Assembly (NCBI RefSeq): GCF_022201045.2 | Contig: NC_068558.1 | Coordinates: forward strand, 49,021,501-49,085,500 | Origin: Citrus sinensis | Taxonomy: Eukaryota; Streptophyta; Magnoliopsida; Sapindales; Rutaceae | Direction: 5' to 3' | DNA length: 64,000 nucleotides | In this document: positions 48,290-60,003 of the stretch, one piece after another | Position numbering within the stretch: position 1 is the stretch's first letter | Layout: each line of letters opens with the position of its first letter | The notes under the pieces: model-generated | What the model saw: only the letters and a program-made list of their open reading frames with translations | Database searches by the model: none | What the model was told of the DNA's origin: nothing | Made by a program: the position numbers and the translations under genes

Positions 48290-50574
48290 ATTCGTACATT
48301 TGAGATGCAAGTCTATATTCCTAATTTGTAAAGTTTTAATTTACTTATATATTATAAGTTTGTAATACGAAAAGATACTTTAGTAAGTTCAAAAATTTTA
48401 CCCAAAAAATATATAGAGCAAATAGATAAAGTTTAAATTAATTTTTTTAGTTCCCAAATCTCGTAAGTTCAAATTCGTAGTCAATCAAAGAAAACTATTT
48501 GAAAACCATTTAATTAAACCTTTGGGTACTGATATAAGCCTATTTTAATATAAGTAATGATATAGCCATGAATATTTTTATATAAATAATGTTGTATAAA
48601 CTAATGTAATATAATGTAATTAGGTAATTAAAACTATAAAGTTCTTACACATAGTTCTTTGTTTTAGAAAATAAAAAGATCGAAGCATAATTGCTAACTC
48701 TTTGAGGAGTTGGGCCTTCTACAACTCAATAATGAGTGAACAAACTTGTTCAATGTCTTTTATTCGTGCCCTAGGGTGCTTATGTACAAGTGCATTACAA
48801 CTATGTACCATGAGGAAAATTGCATTACAACCACGTACCATAAGGAAAAACTAAGAATAATAAAGTAGAAAAACTAGCAAAGCAACTAACGATGTGTCTA
48901 CGGCACTAACAAATTTTACTTCACTTATTCTTGACTAATAAAAGAAAAAAATGACTTATTATTGACTAATTCAAATAGAAATAAAAATATATTTGTAAAA
49001 AATCACTTGCGTGATTTATTTTTATTGTTTATCCTTTTAATCAATCAATCATGTTAGAACATATCGACGTATATAAGTGTTTGTAATTGTAATATTATAA
49101 TTTTTAAGGGTGATCTTTTACCTACCCCAAATGATTGACGTGTTCCGCTGCACATCCAATTTCATTAGTTTTTCAGTTATTCCCAACAGCTCCATTTGAT
49201 TTTTTCTTGAATGACCAAAATGCCCCTTTCTTTGAATTCAAATAAGTTTTACTACATAAAGCGTAGTCCAACATTTTAGATTTATGCTAATGTCCTTAAA
49301 TAAAAGGTTAATTACATAGCACATGCCTTTATTTTTTTAAAGTAAAGGAAAAAGATTTCATTTTAATTGCAATTAAAAAACTTCTTCTTACAAATCCATT
49401 GTCAACATTAATGTTTTTCCGTAGAAAAATCTTATCAATTTATAAAACACATGGCCACAAATAAAAATTTAATAGAGGAAGATATTCTCGTCCACAAAGA
49501 AATCTGGATATAGAATAAAATAAAAATAAATTAAAAAAAGTCATAACAAATTCACTATGATTTGAATCACAATCAAATTTGTCTCTTCCACAACCATTTT
49601 CATCGTCACAAAATCCTTATCCACCACCATATTCTTCAACCCAATTTGTAAAATTACCCACGAATCATTAATCAGAGCGTTTGATTTTAAAAACATAAAA
49701 TAAAATTGAAAAGAAAACAAAGTAAAAAAGAGATAGAATTGAGGAGAATTTTTATTAAAATTAACTGAAGGCACGGGATTGCAAGTCTACCCTGCACCAT
49801 CAAACTGAGCTGAAAAAGTAATAGAATTGGGTGGACGATGAAACGAGTCAATTTCGTTGGATGCACCGTACAAAATGTCAATTCATTGAGGAGGTTAGGC
49901 CAAAAATTACCCTAATTTTTTAATATAAACGGATAGGCAGATTATATATCCTTATTTTAAGAGGGATGTCAATGATAAAACAACTGAGTGAATTCGTGAA
50001 AGCACGAGTAATGCGAGCGCGTGGGAGGATGAGATAGTCGCCAGCGAGCATTTTTATTGAAAGGGTACGACTCATTGAAGCGAAACTTAAGTCTGACGTG
50101 TTATTTCTTTTGGCTCTGTCTTAAAACGCTCCCGTATGGCACATGCCGACACCGCAGTTTCTCAAGTACTGCTCACACGTGGCAGCATAATAGAACGTTC
50201 CCGACTTTACTGGTCGGCAAAAAGCAACCATGCTCAATGCTTTGATGTCAATATCTCTCCGAAACGAAACCAAAGAATGAAGATCCACCGTTGGATATGC
50301 TTTTTTTCCGCGTAAAATCAGCGGGATAACACAAGATCAACGGTGATTAGACCATGTGCGTACTCGAAATAATCGAGCTCACATGACAAAACATATTTGA
50401 TTGTTCAGCTACACTCTTCGAGTGAGAGACGCTGTATATATATTATATTACGTTGAGATTAGAGAGAGCCCCACTGAGGGAACAGAGCCATATTGCACAT
50501 TATTGAAAGAAAATATTGAGAAGCTAATCGCTTTGTCGTAGTGAGCTGTATACGCGAAGTCTCTGTAGACGATA
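48290..50574. other. Intergenic region and remorin promoter
   Basis: AT-rich DNA without a supportable gene. A 30-bp unit occurs twice in tandem at 48791-48850. The last 500 bases (from about 50040) are GC-richer and form the likely promoter and leader of the remorin gene, with TATATATA near 50433-50444. Confidence 0.45.
48791..48850. repeat. Two tandem copies of a 30-bp unit
   Basis: The unit starts TGCATTACAACTATGTACCA; the second copy differs at a few positions. It is an ordinary short duplication. Confidence 0.85.
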
Positions 50575-53500
50575 ATGGCAGAGGAGCAAGTGAAGAAAGT
50601 AGAAGCTGAGACGCCAGCGGCCCCAGCTCCAGCTCCAGCTCTTGCTCCAGCTCCGGCTCCGGCTGTCCCCAACAACGACGTCGCGGAGGAGAAAGCTGTT
50701 ACTCAATTACATGATCAAGAGAAGCCTGTTGATGACTCCAAAGCTCTCGCAGTAGTTGATCGTAAGCTCTCTCTCTCTCTCTCTGCGAACATAAGTATAT
50801 AATTTTAATTGCTGCTATTTTAGACTATTTATTCTTTAAATTAATATTGAATGCTTTTACAGGACCTGAGAAAACAAACAGCTTGTATCAAACGAGCTTA
50901 ATACAATTAACTGACTTATGGAGATTTAAATTTTCATTGTTTTTATACATAAAAATAAATAGAAAATATTAAGCTCATAGTTTTGATCATTTGCGCCTAC
51001 TCTGTTTTTTGAAAATTTAAAGAGATTAAATGATGGAGTTTTAGTGTTCAATTCAGGATTATTTTTCTCAATTTTGATCCATTTATGTTTAGTTTTGTGT
51101 TTTCTGAATTTGATTTCTTTCTTTTTCCTTTAATTTTATATAAATGAATATTTTTGTAGATTTAATTTTATATAAAAAAGAAGATTTTAATAATAATAAT
51201 AATAGAAAAAGACACATGAATATATTTGTAGCCAATGAAATTTCTTAAGTACCCTTTGTCTCATAATAATCATTAAGGTTTTTGGGTCTAATTTTTATTA
51301 TTGAGAATCCCTTTTTGAGAGACAGCTTCTCTCCGGTTTGTGTGAAAAAATCATTTCTTTTTCTCTGTTGATCATTTTTGCAATTTAATATCAAAGCGTT
51401 AATTTAATAATAATAGAAAAACACACATGAATATATTTGTAGCCATTGAAATTTCTTAAGTACCCTTTGTCTCATAATAATCATTAAGGTTTTTGGGTCT
51501 AATTTTTATTATTGAGAACCCCTTTTTGAGAAACAGCTTCTCTCCGGTTTGTGTGAAAAAATCATTTCTTTTTCTCTGTTGATCATTTTTGCAATTTAAT
51601 ATCAAAGCGTTACTTTTGCACATAGAATACTTTTATTATATATATATATATATATATAGCGGATTAGGCATAAATCAAGATGCTTGTCCACTTTGTTCCA
51701 TGATTGATGACACTTTAACCAACAACTTATGAAAAGCTTACCGTATTCTATGCATGCTTTAATTAGATGATGGAAGAAATTAACCCTATGCTTTACACCA
51801 TAGGATTCCAAAAGGAGAGAAAATGATGGGTTTAATCTAAAATTAATGTTGACGGTAGGGTTGATAACAGCTAAGATTCCTTTCTAATTGCTGACGATTG
51901 GACTTCCACTTTACTAGATTTTCCATAATGCAAATTTGATAATTATTGTAATTAGTAAATTTAGCATGCATACAAATCTCATCATATTACTAACTGTCTA
52001 CTATACAAAATACTTGCAATGTACAGCAAAAAGATTTCCCTTTCCCTACGTTAGCCTACTTTGACTTGGCTAATGGCTATTGCTTTATTGTAGAAGTTAT
52101 TGTGTATTGTAAATATTCATGTAAATCATGTATTGGTATCCCTTGCTTTAAGGGATCAAAGCACAAGCCATATCCTCAATAGGTTGGAAGGAGATCCTAT
52201 GGTTTCTGGGAAAATCATTTTCTTGCAACATATCATATGTAGGAAGAAACGGGAGTTTACAATTTCTCTTGACTGTTCTTTCATAATATTGAAGCCACTT
52301 ATATTTCTTTCCTCCAAAGAATGGAATCTGGTGCACAACCAGGTGAAGTTGTTTTACCAGACCTGCCTCGCATGAGCTTGCAATTAGAGGGGTATTATCC
52401 TGTTCAGTCATCAATAAGAGGGGCTTATCATGTAAACTACCTTGAATGATGCTAGCTTGCATGCTTTAAGCATGTTATTTAAAGACTAAGGCCACCCATT
52501 ATACCATAAGATCTGATAAAAACATACAATAATAGTTACTGAAAGGAAAAACTCATTCTAAATTCGAAAATGGACATCCACTTTCATGCATTTTCCTTTG
52601 CTAGGTCAAAAAATAATGTAAATCTAGTTCTTTCATAATATGGTTAGTGTTGCATATGTATTTTCTCATCGGAGTACTAGATTTATGTATTTCCATATAT
52701 TGCCTTTGACAGAAACTCCAGATTCGGCCAAAAAGAAAATTTCTGGGGAAAAGAAAATTTCTGGATCGCATGATAGAGGTAAGGTTTGGGAGTACTTCTG
52801 AGAACCTATTTGTTATCTTCTTTATCATGACAGTTGCATAGAACAATCAAATGTTTGCATTAGAGATCACAAGACAATTAGCAAAAGAAATGAGCCAATA
52901 ATCCTTTTTCTTGCATCTAAGTTAGGGCTGCAGATGTAAATTGTCACATTTTCCATTATTCCAAGTGACTATTGTTTTGCTTTGTTTCTTGTCTAAATTT
53001 TCTGTGGAGTGCAGTGAAATGTTTCAATTTTAATTGAATATACAGAAGTTCCTAAACGAATAACATGTGGTTTCATGTTATGCTTTTTCAGATGTTGCTC
53101 TTGCAGAGGTCGAAAAGGAAAAGAGAGAGTCTTTTATCAAGGCATGGGAAGAGAGTGAAAAAACAAAAGCAGAGAATAAGTAAGGCTTTCCCTAACTTGT
53201 CTTTCTTTTAACAAAAATGCTAGGACTGGTATGCAGCAATATTATTACGCTGGGAGTGCTAGTCACCTTTAACTTAAACATTTTAACCAATGATTAAGCA
53301 AAAAATATAAATCAGTTCTTTTCCGTCTGGGATCTGATTTTGAATGAGTTGTGTTGAAAATGTTGAACAGGGCTCAGAAAAAGCTCTCAGCTGTTGCTGC
53401 ATGGGAAAATAGCAAGAAAGCATCTCTAGAAGCCAAACTGAAAAAGATTGAGGTAACTTAGCCCCTCTTGTGTATTGTTGTACATCTTTGGATTTTTATT

Positions 53501-53785
53501 TTATTTTTATATCTACTTTGTGGAAGCAACCAAACATGATTCTGGCAGCTTCAAGTTTACATTCAACTTAAGTATATTAATAATTGGTAGGAACAACTGG
53601 AGAGGAAGAAGGCAGAGTATGCTGAAAAAATGAAAAATAAGGTAGCTCTAGTTCACAAGGAAGCAGAAGAGAAAAGGGCAATGGTTGAAGCTAGACGGGG
53701 AGAAGACGTTCTTAAGGCTGAGGAGATAGCTGCAAAATATCGGGCTACTGGGACCACTCCAAAGAAGCTCCTCGGTTGCTTCTGA
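50575..53785 (+). CDS. Remorin (group-1-like)
   Basis: Five exons, 50575-50761, 52713-52778, 53092-53179, 53371-53452 and 53591-53785, give 205 residues. The N-terminal region is disordered, acidic and Pro/Ala-rich, with PAAPAPAPALAPAPAPA (about 14-30). The conserved remorin C-terminal domain starts near RDVALAEVEKEKRESFIKAWEESEKTK and continues as a long coiled coil through KKLSAVAAWENSKKASLEAKLKKIEEQLERKKAEY to AEEIAAKYRATG. The extreme end KKLLGCF has the Cys used for S-acylation and membrane anchoring in remorins. Remorins sit on the inner face of the plasma membrane in nanodomains and at plasmodesmata, and affect virus movement and microbial interactions. Exon 2 contains a short internal duplication, KKISGE-KKISGS. 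Intron 1 is nearly 2 kb and holds a 211-bp tandem duplication. Confidence 0.95.
51190..51611. repeat. 211-bp tandem duplication in remorin intron 1
   Basis: Two head-to-tail copies start within an ATAATAATAGAAAAA stretch and end ATCAAAGCGTT (51391-51400 and 51602-51611 region). Matching landmarks are offset by exactly 211 bases at both ends and only a few substitutions separate the copies, so the duplication is recent. It lies inside an intron and does not change the protein. Confidence 0.9.
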
Positions 53786-54534
53786 AATCAAATTGTTTTT
53801 GCAAGTGGTATATTTTTTGTGTTTATGATTATGACTCCCAACTTTATATCTGTATACTTTCTTGTGTCATTGGTGTGCTGTTTTGTGTGTAAATCTCAAT
53901 GGAACTAAAGCAAATGATAAGATCGAAGTGTTGTGGAATAGAAGTACTATCTGTCTTTTTATTTGTTTGAAACAATAAATATGACTTTCTTAATCCAAGT
54001 TCAGAAGCCGTTACCTTTTACATTCAATTTCATTTATTTACTGAACCGTTTCCTCAAAATTTTTGTAAAATCTATCTGAACATTGTTCATTGATCAGTTT
54101 GCTTCTTCTATTTTTGTAACTAAAATATATGAACAATGTCCAAATTAGGAATCTGCTAGAGAAGTTCTTATGAAAGCAGGCCAAAAGGAAATGAAACCGT
54201 ATCTACAAAACTTGAATGCAAAATTGACAGATGCAAAACCGAAATTCTACTGAATAATAAGTATCATACAGAATAAGTATTTGCATATCTAATTGATAGG
54301 TTCAAACCGGGTTAGGGAACTTATATATCTTCTATACATGCCAAATAAACTGGGTTTCCGGTTAAACCTATTGATGGTACATTAAATCCTCTAAAACCTA
54401 CCCAGTTGAAAGAAACTACACCTCTTAACCACCACAAAATTCTCATTTCTCCACTTTTTAACTTCATAACTCATAAGGTTCTGATGCCAAAATTCAAGAT
54501 CAAAAGTTAAGCAACACCCAACGAAACAGCTTGC
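53786..54534. other. Convergent gap: remorin and MYB 3' ends
   Basis: 3' UTR sequence of the two facing genes, with AATAAA at about 53975 as a possible remorin polyadenylation signal. No other feature is seen. Confidence 0.4.
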
Positions 54535-56041
54535 TTAGAGTGGGCAGATCAATGAGTCTCCAGTGAACATTGCAGAAGAAGCAAAATAGTTATCTTCTAA
54601 GAAACTCATATCATTGTTAATGGGAAAATCTAACAGCAATTGCAGAGAAGAGTCTGAAGAATCCTGCAAGTCATTGGAACTCGAGGTATCAGACCCTGCA
54701 ACCATATCCTCGGTGCATGACTTAGAGCTCTTGCATTCTGTATCTTCATTTTGATTGCTTGGCGTAGCAGAGGACCCTGCTAAGTTGTGTCCGATCTCCG
54801 TTGAGACCGCTGAAACTGATCCACATTTTGTGGAAGAAGAAACCTGAGAATTCGGGCTTTGACATGCAGTTTTCACTCCCTTATTGAACTTCCTGAACGA
54901 TTCTCCAACCTCAGAATTCCACATGCGAAGAAAATGATCAGAATCAGTCTTTCCCATAGATGGTGTATTGAAGAGTAAGGATTCCCTGGAAAGCCTAGCT
55001 TCGGCTTCAAGCCTAGCACTCTCCCACTGTGCCATGTGGCGGGTGGTCGGAGTTGCAGGCGCTTTGATGGCTGGTCCAGAAGAGCTGAAGGGCTCATGAG
55101 TTTGTGGATCAAGACCCATGAGGAGCATCCGCTTCTTCAGGTGGGTGTTCCACAAGTTCTTGATCTCGTTATCAGTTCTTCCAGGGAGCTGAGAGGCAAT
55201 GGCAGCCCACCTGAAATCCATGCATATTAGAGTTATTTCTACAGCCCAAAATGTCAAACAAACCAAAAACTAACGCAACCACGGTGTCGGGCTCAAGCAT
55301 AATCGATCACGAATGGAATTTTGCCTCCCTAGAGCCAGAAGTTTAAAAAACTAAAGTTTCTTATGAATGAAAATGATCCAAAACGTAATTGAATATAGCA
55401 ATTTAAAAAAGCCCAGCAGCAGGAAAGAGGACCTGTTTCCAAGAATGCCATGAAGCTGAATGACAAGCTTCTCTTCCTCTTCGGTAAAGGGGCCGCGCTT
55501 TATGTCTGGCCTAAGATAATTTGTCCACCTAAGCCGGCAACTCTTGCCACAGCGGAGAAGTCCTATAAAAGCAGAAAGATCATACTAGAACTCTAAAACA
55601 GTTAATAGAAATTTTTTACCTAATCAGTCCTCAGAACATGATTAAAATTTTCAGTTATATTATATATCAGCCAAGTGGGATGTTTTATGATATCACAAAA
55701 TCAAAAATAGCATCACAGAGACTTTTTAACTTTCCTCATGTCCCTCAAATTCTTCGCATCCCAGCACTCAACATAGATCCATAAGACAGCACTTTATGTT
55801 TAACCATTGACAAAGCAAAAGGAAAAAGAAAAGTGTCTCTTTTCGTTCTAATGGCTTTTTAACCGAAAGAGAGAAAGAACGAATGAAAGATGAGAGTCAG
55901 AGTGAGACCTGCGAGCTTAGGAAGAGAACGCCAGCTGCCATGGCCATTCCGCTTGATGTATTCAACAAGAATCTCATCTTCTTCCGGAGCCCACGGCCCT
56001 TTCTTCAAACCCTTCTTATCACAACACGGTGTCCTTCCCAT
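54535..56041 (-). CDS. R2R3-MYB transcription factor, MIXTA/MYB17-like (subgroup 9)
   Basis: Three exons on the minus strand, 55909-56041, 55433-55562 and 54535-55210, give 312 residues. The two introns fall at the standard R2R3-MYB positions. R2 (about 14-61) runs [17 protein letters not shown] to [14 protein letters not shown]3 (about 67-112) runs [16 protein letters not shown] to [16 protein letters not shown], with the regularly spaced tryptophans that form the DNA-binding helices. After the MYB domain, [22 protein letters not shown] is the subgroup 9 signature; together with [13 protein letters not shown] it points to the MYB17 branch. Members control conical-cell and trichome shape and cuticle, and MYB17 acts in floral meristem identity. 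The start at [11 protein letters not shown] is the canonical one although the frame is open further upstream. The C-terminal acidic/Ser-rich region likely activates transcription. Confidence 0.94.
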
Positions 56042-58025
56042 CTCTATCTCTTGTTCACTATCAATGCTCAACGACCACCACCAACAGTAGCACCACCCAA
56101 TGAACAGATAAAAGCAAACCCTTCAATCTTTAAAGCTCAGCTCACAGTTTGGTTGTGATTTGTGAAGCAAGCAAGTTACACACTAGTAACAGAGAAAAAA
56201 GGGCATTAAATGCTGCTACGGTATTTATCTAGGGAAAATCGAAAGTGAAAATTATTATCTGTTTATTGATTGTTGTTCTCATAAATACGTGGGTGCAAGC
56301 CAAGAGCATTAGAGCAGAGAGATGGGACGCTCAGCGAGGTTTAAGCTGGCTTTGCAATAAATATAGGGGGGTGTGTGTGTGTATCTACATATATGGATGG
56401 AGGGATGTATTTATGTTGACAATTACACGCATTGAGAAATTGAATCATCATTGAGCGCAAGGAAGAAACTTGTACAAACAGTAAAGAGAGTTAATGGGAG
56501 GGGTTTCGTTTATGGGGTTTTTCAGAAGCACAGAAGCAATAAAGACGAGAGAAAATGATGCAGTGAAGTTTGAAAGCGAAATGCATTAATGGCGGATTCT
56601 CATAAGCTAAGACAAAGAGAGGAACAATTTATGAAGAAAGAGAGAGTTATCGCTATGACAGTGACTTTCACCGTACGGACACACATATGGTGAGAATCGG
56701 GTGTATCGCTTATGGCCGTTGATACGTCGGAGTTTATTCATGGCAGAGTCACAGTGATGAATAATAAAAAAATTTATTATAATTCATTATTTCACGTGTG
56801 TGATTAAAATTCGTATTTTATTGTAGATAAATTCTAATATAGCCGAACCAATCACTTATTTATTTCGATTTTCTCTCTCTTTGGTGAGCCCTACTTAGTT
56901 CTCAAGAAAATAAATAATGGAATAGCATTAATGACCATGAAACTACTTCACATTGAGTTTTTTTTTTTTTTCATTTATTTTTCGTTTGTTTAATAAGAGA
57001 AAATAAATAAATCTACTAAATTCAGTAATGATTTAGTGAGGCACGTTGTCTAAGTTACACTTGTTTCAACAGCGTTTATGTGAAAAAATATTATGGAATT
57101 AGTAACGTGTTTGGTTACTTGTAAGATCATTCTTGTACAAAATGAACAATGCTTCTATTTCATAAAATGCTGGAATTTGAAAACTGAGACGGGCTTTGAT
57201 TTGAGGATCGGACTACAGTATAACTGTGGTACCATGTCACAATTGCATCAGTCGTTGAATTTATTTAAATGAGTGAAGTCTATTTAAATAGATAAAAATC
57301 TAACGATAGGGTATAATTGTGCCACGATAACACAGTTGCACTATAATTTTATCCTTGATTTGATTAAAAAAAAAAAAAAAAAAAACTGAGGCCAGCGCAG
57401 CTCCGCCCTTGTGGCGTGGGTTTCAGTATCAGTGTTTGTGTAAGAAGTAAGAGAAGTTATTACTGAGTTCAAAATTTTGGTAAGACGCGAGTGAGGAGCG
57501 TGGTCCAATCCAATGATGACATGTCATCAATCATATGTTGGCGCGTGGTCAACCCTCTTCTCCTGACCTGATGCCATGTTGGCATGGAGAGGGCAAAGAG
57601 TTAAAGAAATTTCCAAGTAAAGCAATGCTATTGGCTCTTGGCTATTGGCCACAGTCTAGTTAATCAGGAAATTAGTCAAGCCTCATAAATGCAGTCAATG
57701 GCAAGGTCAAAAATATCCGAAATGAGTTGAAATTGATGAGTCGGTGATTTTTTTGACCGGTAGCTGTTTCTGCTTCGATCATTTATTTATTATTGGACCT
57801 CTGTTTGTGCTCCCTCCAGTTTTGTAGGTTATTTATGCTTTTGGATACGTGATGAGGTCATCTGTCGGTTTAAATTCATGAACTTGGGATAATTTAAGTA
57901 TCGAAATTCTTAATATTATTGATATCTTACTGTTCTTATTTTTTTTTTATATTTATGAATTTTTCTGAGTTATACTGATTGTAGTTTATAACAAGTCCTT
58001 TTCAATAAGTCTATAAATAAATTTT
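56042..58025. other. Intergenic region between MYB and the pararetrovirus fossil
   Basis: The first few hundred bases are the MYB leader and promoter; the frames there are random. A GT run lies near 56370-56382. A fold-back element is at 57201-57358, followed by a 20-base A run near 57365. The rest is AT-rich. Confidence 0.45.
57201..57358. mobile_element. Fold-back MITE-like element
   Basis: The left arm (TTGAGGATCGGACTACAGTA.., with AACTGTGGTACCATGTCACA) and the inverted right arm (..TGTGCCACGATAACACAGTT.. ATCCTTGA) align along nearly the whole 158 bp with scattered mismatches, so a single strand would form one long hairpin. Nothing is encoded. The class is uncertain and the target duplication unclear. 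Confidence 0.55.
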
Positions 58026-58124
58026 ATTTATTTATAAATAACATTAACTATAATCTTAAAAAATCTTATTATTATTACGACAATTCTTATCTTACGTACA
58101 TATAAAATATATCTTTTTTATATA
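58026..58124. repeat. 99-bp inverted repeat, left copy
   Basis: The reverse complement of this segment occurs at 63005-63103 with no mismatch over 99 bases in my base-by-base comparison. It is AT-rich and starts ATTTATTTATAAATAACATT. The two copies enclose the pararetrovirus segment exactly. Immediate outer flanks do not form an obvious target duplication. Confidence 0.93.
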
Positions 58125-58176
58125 GTTATCGGCCAAGAAAAGCACCATTGCTACAGATAATATTGAATTCCTTGGT

Positions 58177-60003
58177 ATGATCATTAAAGATGGACACTAC
58201 CAGCCAGGAAAGCACATTGCCCAAGAATTGCTTCACTTTCCAGATCAGCAACTTTCCAAAAGGCAAATCCAACAGTTTCTCGGCATTATCAATTACATCC
58301 GTGATTTCCTCCCACATGTGGACCATCACACTCATCATCTCTCAGCTTTATTGAAAAAGCAGCCCCCAGAGTGGAATGCTGACCACACACGTGCTGTCAC
58401 TACTCTCAAGCAGATTGCGCAAAATCCGCCTCCTTTAAAGTTGATTACTGATGGCAAGCGCATATTACAGACAGACGCAAGTGATGAATCATGGGGTGCC
58501 ATCCTCCTCGAAGAACTCAATGACAAGGAACACTTTATCGCTTACGCTAGTGGACATTTTTCTGACACACAGAAGCACTACCATAGCGTGTTTAAAGAAA
58601 TCTTAGCGGTAAAGAATGGCATCAAAAAGTTTGAGTATCATCTGATTGGATACCATTTTCTCATCCGAATGGACAGCTCAGCCTTCCCCAATATCTTTCA
58701 TTTCAAAGGTAAAACTGTTCCCGAAAAAATGTTACTCAGATTAAAAGATTGGTTTTCCAAATATGACTTTTCAGTCAAGCATATAAAGGGATCCCAGAAC
58801 CTCATCCCTGATATGCTCTCCAGACTCTCCAAACCACAAGACCCTCTCACCCTGTTTTCCACCACCTACCATTTTCCAATTATCTCCATGGCTACCTCAC
58901 TACCCTCAGAAGCTCTTACCAAGAAAACTTTTCCCTTCAACAAAACCTTCTCTTCTGTTTTCGCCATCCAAGAATTTGCTAGAAAAGCTCTCTTTCGCTT
59001 TTTCATGAAAGCCTACCTTGTCACCGACCCTTTTCCTTTTTCCACTTTCCACCCAGAAAATCTGTTCCTTACAGGTTTAACCCTTGATCCGACCAAAGAC
59101 ACCACTGAAGACGTATTATGGTACACCTGGTGCCTAACAGTCCTTTATGCCACCAAGTTAATCCTCCCCATTTCTCCCACTCTGGACCACCTCCTTAATC
59201 CAGATAACGCCACCTCTCTTACCTGGACCCTACTTGAATGGTTCTCCCCCATCCCATGGTGGAGAAAGAAACTGCAACAACTGTCCGAAATTTACAACCT
59301 TGACCGTATGCCTGCCCCTGAAGCACAAATGTTCACATCAGTTTTTATTATTCACAGGCCATACTTCCAACATCCAGACACCCATCTCTTTTGGACTCAA
59401 GATCAGGTATATGAATGGTTCACTGCACCACATATAGCTGTGATTGAAAATGACATACAAGACGTCCTGCACAATTACCTTTGCCAATTAAACCACCAAC
59501 CTCCGCCACTTAAAGATATCTCTCACACCTCCTTAGGTCCACAACATGACCTTCTCATGATACCCACTCCATCTGCCATATCTAAACCTAAGTCCACTGG
59601 CATCATCATCAAAGAAGAACGACCAGACTACACTGACTTCCTTTATCAAGACTCACAAGATCCATGGGAAGATTTTCTTCCTCTGAGCCAACACCTCCAC
59701 CAGTTTCCCCAACCAACAATGGATGAACCTGGCCCCTCCGTACCAGGACCCTCAACCCAATCTTCCAAACGACCAGCTCAACCATCCAAAGTTGACAAAG
59801 CCACCCAAACTTCCCCTAAGTATACTCCGAAGTGTACTCCCAGAGACTATAATTGCCCTTATCCACCATGCCGTGGTCCCTCCTGTAAGCATCCAAAGCT
59901 CTCCAAAACTTTCTTCCAAAAGCATCCTCACTCTGGTGATACGGACCCAGATGAGACCGAAAGCTCATCCGAAGACGAGTACATGAATCTCCGCTCTCCA
60001 TAA
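58177..60003 (+). CDS. Fossil caulimovirid RT end, RNase H and downstream region
   Basis: The 608-residue frame begins within the last part of a reverse transcriptase (FLGMIIKDG just upstream and at the start, LSKRQIQQFLGIINYIRDF). It continues into RNase H (LQTDASDESWGAILLEE about residue 95, HYHSVFKEILAVKNGI, HIKGSQNLIPDMLSR near 220). Both are standard caulimovirid replication domains. Beyond about residue 235 come some 370 residues I cannot assign: a hydrophobic/aromatic part (WYTWCLTVLYATKL, HRPYFQHPDTHLFWTQDQVYEWF), then a Pro/Ser-rich acidic tail with a Cys/His cluster (NCPYPPCRGPSCKHPK). It may correspond to a separate late protein region in other genera. Part of an incomplete fossil copy. 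Confidence 0.8.
   Translation: MIIKDGHYQPGKHIAQELLHFPDQQLSKRQIQQFLGIINYIRDFLPHVDHHTHHLSALLKKQPPEWNADHTRAVTTLKQIAQNPPPLKLITDGKRILQTDASDESWGAILLEELNDKEHFIAYASGHFSDTQKHYHSVFKEILAVKNGIKKFEYHLIGYHFLIRMDSSAFPNIFHFKGKTVPEKMLLRLKDWFSKYDFSVKHIKGSQNLIPDMLSRLSKPQDPLTLFSTTYHFPIISMATSLPSEALTKKTFPFNKTFSSVFAIQEFARKALFRFFMKAYLVTDPFPFSTFHPENLFLTGLTLDPTKDTTEDVLWYTWCLTVLYATKLILPISPTLDHLLNPDNATSLTWTLLEWFSPIPWWRKKLQQLSEIYNLDRMPAPEAQMFTSVFIIHRPYFQHPDTHLFWTQDQVYEWFTAPHIAVIENDIQDVLHNYLCQLNHQPPPLKDISHTSLGPQHDLLMIPTPSAISKPKSTGIIIKEERPDYTDFLYQDSQDPWEDFLPLSQHLHQFPQPTMDEPGPSVPGPSTQSSKRPAQPSKVDKATQTSPKYTPKCTPRDYNCPYPPCRGPSCKHPKLSKTFFQKHPHSGDTDPDETESSSEDEYMNLRSP

Noticed and set aside
50448-50706. Gly/Ala- and Ser/Trp-rich minus-strand frames
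   Set aside because: Antisense shadows of the Pro/Ala repeat in remorin exon 1.
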